Translations under genes and position numbers: made by a program
The notes under the pieces: model-generated
Told to the model about the DNA's origin: nothing
The model's input: the letters and a program-made list of their open reading frames with translations, nothing else
The model's database searches: none
NCBI GenBank assembly: GCA_032191485.1
Contig: JAVDOI010000013.1
Span: 1,208,559 to 1,272,558, forward strand
Length of the DNA stretch: 64,000 nt
Source: Leptoclinus maculatus
Taxonomy: Eukaryota; Chordata; Actinopteri; Perciformes; Stichaeidae
Reading direction: 5' to 3'
Shown: in pieces, positions 1 through 13,100 of the stretch
Layout: each line of letters begins with the position of its first letter
How positions within the stretch are numbered: the stretch's first letter is position 1

Positions 1-185
1 ATAGAAGAGCAAAGAACTCCACCGAAGGCTTTACTTCCTGGAAAATATATTTTTTCGCTCTTCTCCCGTCTTCGGCAAGCGTTTGATTGACAGATGGTTC
101 GTCCAATCACTTGCCAAGTATTTTTTTAAAGCGCCTGTCCTTTTCCAAACAGTCTCCAATGACTGCCTCTCAGATGGTTCTGTGT

Positions 186-310
186 AACAAACCATCTGCC
201 ACCAGAGCACCAAATGTGGATTAATCCGCCACTGAAAATAGTTCCCAACAAATGTACTTTTCCCTCCAGTTTGAGTAACTTTTGATAAACACTAGCGACT
301 AGCTGTTTTA
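186..310 (+). repeat. Dispersed repeat R4, copy A
   Basis: This stretch shares the blocks GTGGATTAATCC, CGCCACTGAAAATAGT and TTTGAGTAACTTTTG with two other places in the window (minus strand near 12.9-13.1 kb and plus strand near 40.1-40.25 kb), in the same order and spacing. That is direct evidence of an interspersed repeat. This copy is shorter than the other two at its 5' side: the part carrying ACTCAATCCCACA and CCGTCCTGCTGCCACA is missing. No open frame spans it and no terminal repeats are obvious, so the class is unknown. Confidence 0.7.
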
Positions 311-3057
<2,747 letters not shown>

Positions 3058-3262
3058 TGACCAAACACATGACTTTCACCCAGGAGACCACTGCTCGTGT
3101 CCCGTGTGAAACCAAAGTTCTGTTATTTTACTTTTACTACGTAACGTAAGTAGGCTACCTAACCAAGAGCTGTTGTTGCCTAAACCTAGCGAAGTGGTTG
3201 TTGTGTAAGTGAATCTCGTGGAAGTTTGATTTGAAAAGGCACTATGCACGTAACGAGTGGAA
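3058..3262 (+). repeat. Dispersed repeat R3, copy A
   Basis: It contains the block GACTTTCACCCAGGAGACC followed by a degenerate CCTAAACCTA tract. Related blocks (ACAGGACTTTMACYCAGG) occur at 21.96 kb on the plus strand and at 48.9 and 58.6 kb on the minus strand. I recognise the motif as a widespread teleost interspersed repeat, but its class was not established. It has no coding capacity. Confidence 0.65.
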
Positions 3263-3339
3263 ACCGACACACCGGCCCCGACGTCACTTTGTTTTATCAG
3301 GTTTTTAAAAAGTCTAAATTTAGCTTAACACCCACGCTG

Positions 3340-3354
3340 CCCCCCCCCCCCCCC
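3340..3354. repeat. C15 homopolymer
   Basis: Fifteen consecutive C on the plus strand. Such tracts are slippage-prone and often mis-sized by sequencing, so the exact length is uncertain. Confidence 0.9.
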
Positions 3355-3596
3355 ATTACTGCCCTAATGTTGAATGCAGAGGTCCTGTATATGCATCCAT
3401 TTGCAGACATGTTTGAGCACCTGTTGCACACAAATTACTATACTTACCGCTCATCTACCTCTGCATCATTACCTACACAAATGTTCCGTTCATTTATCGC
3501 ACTGAGCAAATCAAGTGATTGAGATCCCCCCCCTCCTGCCTCCCAGTGTTTGCCAAACCGACGAGAGCAGATGTTGACCTTTGCTTGCTTTGCACA

Positions 3597-3608
3597 GGGG
3601 GGGGGGGG
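3597..3608. repeat. G12 homopolymer
   Basis: Twelve consecutive G on the plus strand, 240 bp downstream of the C15 tract. The two are complementary and could pair as an inverted repeat. Confidence 0.9.
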
Positions 3609-3959
3609 TGAGGTGTCATTAGGCCACTCCAGCAGTTCACAGATTGTATGTGAATATTAGGTGTAAATATTTCATGACTGTAAATCACACCCGCGCAGGC
3701 TGTTAAATGGATCCCCGAAGTTGATTCGATTCGTGCATATTTTGATGCTGGCAGGTAATTTGTATGAAGGGTTTTGGTGTTTTTTGAATGAATCAACAAA
3801 CTTGCAATTTTACTCGATACGTTGTTTTTAATCTTTTTTCAGGGAATTGATTGTGAGCAAATGAAACACACTCACATTAATTACTCTCTATGCTAGGGAA
3901 ATGTCACTTAATAGCTTATTTATACAAACAAACTGGGTCCAGACATTTGAATACACCCA

Positions 3960-4198
3960 TTGCACCTAGTTTGAGCTGACGGATTCGTCACAACAATTAC
4001 TCCGTTAAAACATAATCGTCCAATGAGCGTGGAGGATCAGTGCCAGGGGGCGGGACTAACGCCGTGCTCCAGCTGTTGTGAAGGGTTGTTCAGCAAACAT
4101 CATAGTTTGTTTTACTTTGCGCCGCACAACTCTTAAGACTCCGGCAAAACCAGCAGCTACGCATAATTGTTGACATAAAACGCCGTTAGATCCAGAAA
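3960..4198 (+). promoter_or_regulatory. Promoter-like stretch (CCAAT and GC box)
   Basis: A CCAAT box at 4020-4024 and a GC-box-like GGGGGCGGGA at 4046-4055 lie in correct order about 150-180 bp upstream of an ATG in a strong Kozak context. No TATA box is evident. The arrangement fits a TATA-less RNA polymerase II promoter, but such motifs are short and common, so this is weak evidence. Confidence 0.2.
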
Positions 4199-4450
4199 AT
4201 GGAAACTGAGTTGACAAATCTTTCTGATGTCCGGCAAACTAATTCCTACCCGTGGCTTCCTAATAATAGTTCCACTGGCTGCTACACTCGTTTCACACGG
4301 GGAATGAACAGCGGCCTCCTGGCTGAAAGATCACTGGCTGTACTATACTTTGTCGTTCATGATTACTTGGATAACATACAAAATTATTTTGTGGGATATC
4401 TACGAATTACAACGCACGAAACACTCAAAAAGAGATGCAAAAACTACTGA
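4199..4450 (+). CDS. Small ORF behind promoter-like region, 83 codons, unrecognised
   Basis: The ATG at 4199 has A at -3 and G at +4, a strong Kozak context, and opens an 83-codon frame ending at 4448-4450. I recognise no domain, signal peptide or membrane helix; the middle (about residues 44-65) is hydrophobic but contains charged residues. The final residues are encoded by the start of the 21-bp-type minisatellite at 4420, so the natural 3' end, if there was one, has been replaced or the frame simply reads into the repeat. It may be the 5' end of a captured or broken gene, a young ORF, or chance. The upstream CCAAT and GC boxes are the only supporting context. Confidence is low because no homology could be tested. 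Confidence 0.12.
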   Translation: METELTNLSDVRQTNSYPWLPNNSSTGCYTRFTRGMNSGLLAERSLAVLYFVVHDYLDNIQNYFVGYLRITTHETLKKRCKNY

Positions 4451-4618
4451 AAGAGACACAAAACTACAACAGAGATGCAAAATGACCAAAAGCAGACACA
4501 AAACAACCAAAAAAGAGACAAAAAACTACAAAAACAGACGCGACACGACTACAAAGAGATGCAAATGAACCATGATGGGACACAAAAGGACTACAAATTG
4601 ATGCAAATTACCAAAATA
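4420..4618 (+). repeat. Degenerate 21-bp-type minisatellite (array 1)
   Basis: Diverged repeats of the pattern ACTAYAAAGAGATGCAAAA with spacing near 20-21 bp. Recurrent words are AGAGATGCAAA, AGACACAAAAC and GACTACAAA. It is the same family as the arrays at 5.9 kb (same strand) and at 16.0 and 46.2 kb (opposite strand). High divergence between units suggests an old or inactive copy. Confidence 0.85.
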
Positions 4619-5629
4619 TGTCTCTATTGATTCATTTGTCAAGAATCACTTGTTCTTCTGTAGGAGCCAGTTGGGGAGGTGTCCCTTTACATGTCTCAGC
4701 TCAGGGGTCCATTGTCTCATAATTCATCCTATTGATTACTTCCTACAGTCTGTGTTATCTTCACTCTCCAGCTCAGTTGATGTATTTTTCCAATATTGTT
4801 TTTGCCAATCTTATAGCTTCTTCTTCTGCACGTGTTTTGGCTCTTTGGTGTGTTTCCTGATTTTCCATGCCAGCACCAGGCATCCGGCGTGACGCTGCCG
4901 TGCCATGATTCGAGGCAAACCTGGCGGCCTCGCTGCTGATTAGCTGACCGCGGCGTTTGGTCTGATTAGTCTCGGATTGATTGTTGTGCTTCCAGAATGC
5001 TTTGAGTGATGACGGAAATTGTTTCTCCGTTGATTTTGCTTCCACCTCTCCTATGTGACGTAATCATTGGTGATGAATCTGATCTATGAAATGTATGGGA
5101 TGTGCTGCTAAACCCCGGGGGGAGTGACAGTGTATGTACTGTATGTGTGCGTGTTCAAACCACCGTACAGAGCATGCTCACAGCTGGACACTCTCAGCTG
5201 GGGCCTCACAAAAAGGCCCCTGTGTCTGAGTCACTCCCTCTGTCGCTGTCTCCACAGGGACAACGTAACCGTACAGGACTGTGGGCAAAACAAGCGCCCC
5301 CCCTCCTCCCTCCAGTGGTGGGAGCAGTTGCTCTCTGGATTTTTCTGACCCAATAGGCTTTGAGGCGAGAGCCGGTGGTGGAGTTGAGCTCCCTTGGGAT
5401 TACCCCAGCTTGGGTTTTTGGCTCGGCTTGAGACAGAACCCTGGAGAGCTTTTGGGTTTAGTGTGTGTGTTGTATATGTACGAGGGAGGCCGAGTGTGGT
5501 TCTGTACATCTGCCACTTCCTCCCAAGGGAACAGCCAGGAAGGTTAGCCTAGTTTTCACCTCCATCAGGACAGTTGAGAGGAGCCAGGAGGGTGAGTTTA
5601 TTCTCATATGTCCATATGTGTGCGGTTTG
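4619..5629. other. Gene-free stretch
   Basis: No supported gene. Overlapping open frames at 5102-5547 lie in a GC-richer patch on both strands without splice or domain support. Nothing else recognised. Confidence 0.45.
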
Positions 5630-5649
5630 CCCCCCCCCCCCCCCCCCCC
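5630..5649. repeat. C20 homopolymer
   Basis: Twenty consecutive C on the plus strand. Length is uncertain because of slippage in any sequencing method. Confidence 0.9.
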
Positions 5650-5834
5650 AACCACATCCTAGGGAGTAGTTTTGATTTGATAGAAGTATTAAATAGATAA
5701 ATACGCTTGGTTATACCTCTTTCCATTCATGCAGTATAACAACAAATAATGAATGCAATATTAACTTCTAATTGAAAGTGTTTATTTGAATGGATACCTG
5801 ATGCTTTCTGATGGATATTGTATCCATGTAACAT

Positions 5835-5890
5835 GTGAACAGACCTACCGTGCACAGGCCAAGGGGCCCAACGTTTCAGGGTCACACTGG
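5835..5890 (-). repeat. Shared flank of the 21-bp arrays
   Basis: Read on the minus strand, it contains GGCCTGTGCACGG followed by GTCTGTTCAC, which aligns with GGCCAGTGTCCAG and GACCTGTTCGC beside array 3 at 16.3 kb. It lies on the corresponding side of array 2 once orientation is taken into account. This supports the arrays being parts of a larger interspersed element. Confidence 0.5.
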
Positions 5891-5899
5891 CCTTAACCT

Positions 5900-6450
5900 A
5901 CAAAAATGTTACTCAAAGAGACACCAAGAGACTCAAAATGACCACAAAGATGCATAAAGCACTACAAAGAGACACAAAAGACTACAAAGAGACACAAACA
6001 ACTACACGTAGATGCAAAACAACTACAAAGAGATACAAAATGACCACAAAGAGATACAAAACAACTACAAAGAGATACAAAACAACTACAAAGAAATACA
6101 AAATGACTACAAAGAGATACAAAATGAACACAAAGAGATACAAAATGACTACAAAGAGATACAAAATGACCACAAAGAGATACAAAACAACTACAAAGAG
6201 ATACAAAAAGACTACAAAGAGATACAAAACAACTACAAAGAGATACAAAATGACCACAAAGAGATACAAAACAACTACAAAGAGATACAAAAAGACTACA
6301 AAGAGATACAAAACAACTACAAAGAGATACAAAATGACTACAAAGAGATACAAAATAGCCACAAATCGACAGAATGGCAACAAAATGACACAAAATGTCT
6401 TACAAGAGACCAAAAACTATTAAAAACAGAAACAAAATGACCACAAAGAG
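5900..6450 (+). repeat. 21-bp minisatellite with 84-bp higher-order repeat (array 2)
   Basis: The core at about 5997-6360 has roughly 17 tandem units of 21 bp, pattern GAGATACAAAAC then AACTACAAA, with variation mainly in the third quarter of the unit. Because 21 bp is seven codons and the unit has few stops, frames stay open on both strands and give a false 161-residue protein of repeating KRYKTTT heptads. Four adjacent units at 6177-6260 are duplicated at 6261-6344 with only one visible difference. Edges at 5900-5996 and 6361-6450 are degenerate. Not a gene. Confidence 0.95.
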
Positions 6451-8423
6451 CCTACATCCATTGAGTCACCATTCATTGTGAACCACATGTTCAAACTGAC
6501 CGCAGCTGCTGTTGTCTATAGAACAAAACTGCCAACTCTTAATAACCACCTTTCAATACCTGCAACGGTTGAGTGTGGAAAGTACTTAAGTGGCTCTTTC
6601 TTTAGGATGGAGTGCACGATATCGCTTGGTGTCAAACTTCTACTTACTGCAAGCAATGAAACACTAAAACGAGATGCAAGAGGGTTTTGGTTTATAGGCC
6701 ACAGAAAATATAATAAATCTAAGGATTAGCGATGTATTTGTATCAGGTGTGACTGCAGCCAGTTCCCTGAAAACAACAATATGTCAATATAGACTGTAAT
6801 TACTCCCTGAGAGGAACTTGTGTGTATTTCTTTCAGAGGCAGAACGGGGAGAGAAAATGTTTTTCCCCTCCAGTAATTATTAGTAAACTCCCTCTCACTT
6901 CTCCCTCCCATTGTAGAAGATTGACGGGGAAAATAAACTGCCTGTTATTGCAATGCCCTGCAACATTTCAAAGTAAAGCCTGAATCTTTTGCAATTAAAA
7001 CAAATGTCAACCAGGGAGGAAGAGAGTAAAAAAAAAAAAACCTGCTAATTGAAAAACATAAAAAGATTCCTCAATTATTTCTGGAGGGAAATGCACCGTA
7101 CAGGTTGTGGAGGGAAATCATTTTAATAATTTGCATCATTAGGCAGGAGGAAAGGCATGCTGTGCTGCGTTCACTGTCAGAGTTCCAATGGAAATTTGTG
7201 CCACACTCGGCAGGGGGCCACATGAAACACCTCCAGCGTAACTATTTTTCTCATCCGTCCTCACTGGTCCTCCATTGTGCTTTATATTACAGACAATATG
7301 CTGTAAATCAACAAAATATCACTGCAGCGTTGCCATTTTCCTGCAAAGTTAAATGTGCAACTTGCCGTCAGAGGAGAACCTTCTGGCTGCTGCAAATGCA
7401 ATGTCCATCACTCACACGGTGTTTTTTGGTACAGAGCACCCCCAGCCAGCCAGAAGAAAAAGCATCACTCCCAGCTGTTAAGAATGCAATCCATAAAAAG
7501 CAATCTTCTTACATCTTCCATTGCCTGTGCGAGTGAACAAGGCGGTCACCTGTGGATGAAAAGAAAATGTCTGCATGCGCACAATCAGCCTGATGGAGAC
7601 GTCGGATTTTCCGTTGCGCGAACACACACTAACGTACAGCCGCTGATAGTGTGTACGTTCACCGTGAAGGCATAACAAAAGTCCTGTGATGAGTTGCAGT
7701 TGCTGTGGAATTACATGGAGCTTATCAGAAACCCATAGATTTTATAAACAAATGAAAACACGTGTGACTCCCGTGGCTTAAGTTCAGCGCGTCGACAGCC
7801 AGTGGTTTCTGTTATTAGGCTGAGCAGAGTCAGGCGCATGTGCCCAGCCTGGGTATGGCTGGGTACACCTAATGTACAAATTTATCTTACATTTTTTCGA
7901 GATACTGTGTCACAGGTGACCTTTCACGGAAAAGGAATAATCAGGTTTGTTTTTTACTTTTGGATTCGGCTGACATTTCCTCGTATCAGTCAGATAGCTT
8001 TTGACATAAAAGCCAAGGGAACATCTGCAGGGACCTTTTTCACTGTTGGAGAGAGAGAGAGAGAGAAAGAATAATAATGAGAGGAAACTGTGAGGCTTTT
8101 TAATGTGCAAATACAAGGAGAGCTGTGACCTGTCTTTGGCAGACTTTTGCAATTCACTGCGGGGACGTCATAATAACAAGGTTCCTCTAAAACAAACAAC
8201 AGGAGAAACAGCTCAGTTTCTGTTGGTGGTATGTCTGACTTATTAAAACATACTTCAAGCCTCCCTAGAAAGCGGAAAAATAACAAACATGTATTTGTTT
8301 TCCCTGTGTACAGAGCAGGATACAACAAATCATTTTTTTCATGTTTTGTGAAACACAAAAAAGGATTTTCCCCACTGAAGGAAATATGCATCAACCTCCA
8401 GTTCTGCCGAGTCAAGTCTTAAA
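6451..8423. other. Gene-free stretch
   Basis: A13-like run near 7028 and a 19-bp (GA) run at 8048-8066. The longest open frame (7105-7536 plus, 143 codons) has no recognisable domain and biased, low-quality composition. No exon boundaries supported. Confidence 0.45.
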
Positions 8424-8845
8424 ACCTGCATTCTTTCTCCTGACCAGCAGGGGGCGACTCCTCTGGTTGTATAGACGTCTATGAGAAAATGACTCTACTT
8501 CTCTCTTGATTTATTACCTCAGTAAACATTGTAAACATGAGTTTATGGTCTCAATCTCTAGTTTCAAGTCTTCTTCAATACAGCATGATGTTCATTTAGT
8601 AAATTATGGTCCATTTAGAGTCAAACAGACCATAAAGCAGGGTATGCTTTAGGGGCGGGGCTACACTGTGATTGACAGGTCACTATACGGTGTCTCTACC
8701 TCACTCCTACGCATTCCAAATATGGTAACCTCCGTTCATTGGTTGCGAAAAAACAACATTGCGACGACCGTAATCCAAGATGGCGACGTCAACAAACCAA
8801 TGGGTGACCTCACGATGATGCCACTTCTTATGTACAGTCTATGGA
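8424..8845 (+). repeat. Interspersed element R2, near-complete copy A
   Basis: The most complete of five copies in the window. Landmarks in order are a CCAGCAGGGGGCGA box, TAGACGTCTATGAGAAAATGA, CATAAAGCAGGGTATGCTTT, TGATTGACAGGTC, CCAAGATGGCGAC, AACCAATGGGTGAC and a terminal TACAGTCTATGG. I recognise this order as a common non-autonomous teleost repeat; no transposase or reverse transcriptase is encoded, and clear terminal inverted repeats were not seen. Other copies are at 18.5, 26.2 and 37.2 kb (minus) and 60.4 kb (plus). Short frames at 8231-8422 and 8668-8946 flank or cross it and are not genes. Confidence 0.85.
8444..8457 (+). promoter_or_regulatory. CTCF-like motif inside R2
   Basis: CCAGCAGGGGGCGA fits the CTCF core consensus CCASYAGRKGGC and is carried by the repeat itself. 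Binding is inferred only. Confidence 0.4.
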
Positions 8846-9269
8846 AGGAAACGAGGCAAGAAATACCATTTTGCAAAAATCGATTTTTTCATGACAAACC
8901 AATGTGTGATGTAGTTCTGGCTTTAATTAAACCGATAAACCAGTAAGAGTTTGTGTGGGATTAAGTCGAAAGTTATTTTTTTGTAATGGCTGTTGTCCTT
9001 GAAACTGTCTGAAGGTGTAGAGAACCTCACAAAGATGGTAGTACGTGAGTGCACTCACACTGACGTGGTGGAAGTTACCCTGTGGTTCCCTTTGAAGTTA
9101 GGAAAGCATCATGGAAACCTGAGGTCCAGAAGAAAAACAACCTTTGACTTGAGTTAAGGGAAATACATTTCAAAGAGACTTCTTGAACAGGAATCTTTGG
9201 TCTGAAAAACTCTTCTTCAGGGATTCAAACAGATTTACAGAGCTGATGAAACAACAATCTGTTCAACAT

Positions 9270-10232
9270 AACAATTTGCTTTTAGAATAAATAATTAAAG
9301 ACGAAATTGTCCCGTGAAGGAAACATTATATATTTCAGTTTAACTCTGTACAACACGCTGCAGTGAGGTGCTTCTCTGTTCCCTGCAGCCTAATCTGCCC
9401 GTGAACATCAATGTACCAAGCAGCTTGTCCTCTCTCTTTATACAAGAAATAAACAACAGCTTACTGCGGGACAGTTAAAGATGCAATAAATCATAATGTA
9501 AACAAAAATTGTTGATTTTTAAATCAATGACTCAACCTCTTAAAAGTAAAACCCTCTGAAACCCAAGCAGTTTGGGCTGTTTATTGCTCTCGTCACATTT
9601 TACTCTCCGTGGCCTCGTTCTTCACTGGGGTATATAAAAGTCCTGCTCCTCTATGGAAACAACACAATCAAGGAGAGAGAACTCAAACATGTCTTTGGTG
9701 CTGTACAACACACTTACGATGTCATAAATCCTTAAAATAACAATAAAAACGCAAAAAAATTTGGAAATCAACAGAATCTGTACATCAAACATTTCTCCAA
9801 GTGCCCAGAAGTTTGACTAATGCTGGAAAAACAAACGCGGCTCCACGTGTTATATACTGAATATTGAACTATTTACATGTTTACAGCCTCTACTTACAGC
9901 CTGTCCTCTCCTCTCTGCTCTGTGCTCAGCAGCCTGCAGTTCAGTCAAAGCTTCACACAATGTTTTTTTGTCACAATGTTGGTCAAATCAATCATGGCTT
10001 CATAGACGAGCTCAGAACTTAATGTTTTTACAGGATCTGGTTACTTTAATTAAACAGCTTCTGGCTGTGATAAATGGTGTAGTTTTGGCGATTGTTTAAA
10101 GAAAGCTTTTCAATCCCGCGGGTTTTGGAGTTAAATGACCATTTAGATGTAGTTGTATTTATTGGCCGTGGGGTGTTCAGTTGGTTGCATTCTGCATGCT
10201 ACTGAATCCTACACACTGCTCCCTTTAAAGAT
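9270..10232 (+). repeat. Long degenerate teleost interspersed repeat R7
   Basis: I recognise successive blocks of a widespread fish repeat: TCTCCGTGGCCTCGTTCTTC, TATATAAAAGTCCTGCTCC, TTCTCCAAGTGCCCAGAAG, ACAATGTTGGTCAAATCAA and GCGGGTTTTGGAGTTAAATG, ending near TCCTACACACTGCTCCCTT. Recognition is from memory and not from an alignment. No open frame of note crosses it, so it is a non-autonomous or decayed element. The TATATAAAAG word at about 9629 belongs to the repeat and should not be taken as a gene promoter without transcript data. Confidence 0.6.
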
Positions 10233-12854
10233 ATTTACGAGTGAATAATCCTCAAACTAATGGAAGAAAGCATCACGAGGGGCCCTTTTCATATAGCATA
10301 GACTATGATAACATGAACGGCTTCTTAGCAGATCTCAGGAGTGGACGTTACCCGTTTTGAAGCAGTTATAGTGTCTAACAAAGTAATTCAGAGGAGATAC
10401 ATTATTCGCCTCGGGGGGCTGAAGTGCTGCAACGTGACGATCCTGCCGATGACTGCTTTCCTCGGATGAAGCTAGATTTCAGGTTGGTGGGACGCCGCGC
10501 GGGAGGAGGTTAATGTGACATGACGAGGACGGGGGAAGGGGGAGGTTCCGGGGGTATGCGTGGCCTTTTGGCGGTGATTGGCTTTGTCATCTCTCCAGGC
10601 TACCTTGGACTGAACATCCAGGAAGGTGCCACGGGTAACACTGATTGGCTTAGACTTTTCCGCCTGCTACCTTTCTCCCTCTCTCCGAGCATCATGAGAA
10701 TACACACCGTGCGAGTGCCTTTGTGAGGAGGCGTAGATGAGAAATTGGAGCCGATGATGTTTATCGTAGAATAAGTGGAAGAAAGTGCTGTGAAACGTTG
10801 CGGTAAGTGGAAAAGAAGAAGGTGCTTTGCATCCACGAGGATGTGAAAATGCACATCGAGTACAATCTTGCCACGCACTTGTAATGTGTAAGCTGGGCCT
10901 TGTCATGTGTGCATGAGTACTTTCGTTCTAAATGAGCAATACAAAATGGAAAACATAAAATATATAATTTTCTCCCTAAATTGCCTTCTCTAAGTGCCCT
11001 CACATGCAGTCCCTCTATTGCCCACCGGGTGCTAGCTGATTAATATCCCAGATTGTGTTACGGTAATTGGAAAAACTCCTCTTTTCTCCAGAGGTATCCA
11101 AGAGATATTTGTTTTCCATCAGTAGTGGAAAGGGTATCAATCTTCTTCAAATGTGTGTCTTGATGCCAGTCCTGAAGGTTATTGTTCCTTTGAAGAGATA
11201 TTAAAGCAGCATTCATTGTTTGAGTACATGGGGGCAGCAGTACAAGCTGTAGAAACAGCTATTATACATTATTACCTCCTTTTTTCTGTGCAGAATGTGT
11301 TCAGAGTCAGAAGACCAACATTACTCTTGTGTTGCTGGTCACCTGATGAATGCAAGTCTGAAAATACCTTGCAGTGCAGACGTACATGAACAAAACAAGC
11401 TGAAAGATGTTAAAGGAGGCATTGGGGAGTCGGACGATAGTCCTCCATTACTACTACGTGTGACACCTTTTACATTACAGTCATTTAACACATTGTTGAA
11501 ACTGATGAAGAGAGATGCTGCTGGTTGGACCTGTTGGTCATTTTAGAGGCTGTAGGAATAAGGAAACAGAACAAACGTACGTACGTACAGCCACAGCTTG
11601 TAAATACCATTCACATCAACATCCAAGTCATCATTACAACTTACAAAAGATTTGTCGGAGATCTCTAAAACTGGGGTTTAATATTATACTATAAATATTA
11701 AGTGCCTGAAAAAATAGAGAAACTGTTGACGTCTCACATTTCCCAAATGAATTTGCTCGATGTAATTAAATCAACATTTTATGGATGCACTGAAGTGCAA
11801 TGTTGCCAATGCACCGTATGTGTAATCCTCATATAAACAGCTCTGCTATCAAACAACTGTCTCAAGTTGTTGTAAAGATTGGAATCCGTCCCGTCGCTAC
11901 TATTATTAGGATTGTAGCAGCAGACTAAGAGTGTGTTTTGGCGTTAAAATTGGGCTTTGGGCCAGATTCAGGAGGAACATTTGTCTTAGGGGAGGCCCAA
12001 CATTCTGCTCCCTTCAGTCTACTGAAGTGGATATTTCCTTTGCGGTCTATATTTAAAAGCATTAGGCAAAAAATAATAAGTGGCCAACTGTAATTCAGTT
12101 CAGTTTGGGAATCCCTGGGCTCCCTGTGGAAAACGCCTGCTGCTTAACAGTAGGCTGGTGAATTACAAATCACAACTAAACGAGGGGGAAACAATGCCAA
12201 CAGAGAGCAGCTAGCAGAGGCTGTACAACACTCTGTCAATGTTTGTCGTTATAATTCATGTAGAGCGAGAGGAAATAACTCATGTGAAAGCACTTGCAGT
12301 ACCTCCAGCACAGATGCTTTTGAAGACAGAGTTATTCTTTTTGTTTGATTGAAAATAAATTATGAGAGGAGAGGGGGAAATACCTAATTGGAGTTTCTTT
12401 CTCTTGATGCTTTCAACTTAAAGCTCAGGCGTCGGGGACCTTGAAGCTGTGATCAAAATGCCAGAGGCGGCATTGCTGGGAAGACAAAAGGACTGTGGGA
12501 AGGAAGAGGAGTGTGGCGATGGTGGTGGTGGTGGTGGTGGTGGTGTGGAGGGATCTGGCAGACCTGTGTGTTCATCTATGAATGTAGAAAAACCTCTGCC
12601 CGCCTCACAGTAAGACAACAAAGGAAGCAAGATGGGAAATTGAACGTGACAAAACAATAAGAGGTTTTTCTGTAACAGGCAGAAGGACTTTATCTGTCTT
12701 TTATTCTGTGGTTTTCTTTTGTTACTGTCAGAAATCCCATGAAAAGACCAAAACCCCCCAAAGTGCTCCCTACCTTGACCTTTGCAGCCCGATTGTTCCT
12801 ATTGAGGAGCCTCATTTAAAAACAGGCTTAGTACCTTTCTGAAACAGCTGGGCC
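10233..12854. other. Gene-free stretch with a (GGT)n run
   Basis: It contains a (GGT)8 run at 12520-12545 and a short ACGTACGTACGTAC run near 11576. Small frames at 10520-10726 and 11153-11546 have no domain or splice support. Nothing else recognised. Confidence 0.45.
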
Positions 12855-13100
12855 CTCTGTAGGTTTCAGCAAAAGCTACTTAGGCAGGAGGAAACAGTGC
12901 ATTTGTTGGGGACTATTTTCAGCGGCGGATTAATCCACGTTTGGCGCTCTAGTGAGTATGTGTGGCAGCAGGACGGCGTGTGTGGGATTGAGTCATAATA
13001 ACACACAGTGTGTGTGTTCATGGTGACGCAGGAACAACAGTGTGGCTCATTGAGGTGTTTTTAATAGCTAAATGCTACACACTGGACCTTTATGACATAA
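12855..13100 (-). repeat. Dispersed repeat R4, copy B
   Basis: The reverse complement carries ACTCAATCCCACAC, CCGTCCTGCTGCCACACA, GTGGATTAATCCGCCGCTG and AAAATAGTCCCCAACAAATG in the same order as copy C at 40.1 kb. This is the longest copy; it also contains TACACACTGGACCTTT on the plus strand, an end motif shared with several teleost repeats. Confidence 0.75.

Noticed and set aside
6177..6344. CRISPR-like array
   Set aside because: There are no unique spacers between repeats; units abut directly, and the genome is eukaryotic.
5938..6423. 161-codon plus-strand frame of KRYKTTT heptads and matching minus-strand frames
   Set aside because: Produced by a stop-free 21-bp tandem repeat; frames are open on several phases and both strands at once, which a real gene would not show.
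7105..7536. 143-codon plus-strand frame
   Set aside because: No recognisable family or motif, overlaps other frames, no splice or promoter context.
7990..8415. 141-codon minus-strand frame
   Set aside because: Ends at the (GA) run and shows no domain; adjacent to a repeat insertion.
9625..9640. TATATAAAAG as a TATA box
   Set aside because: Part of the interspersed repeat R7 in every copy I recall; no gene follows.
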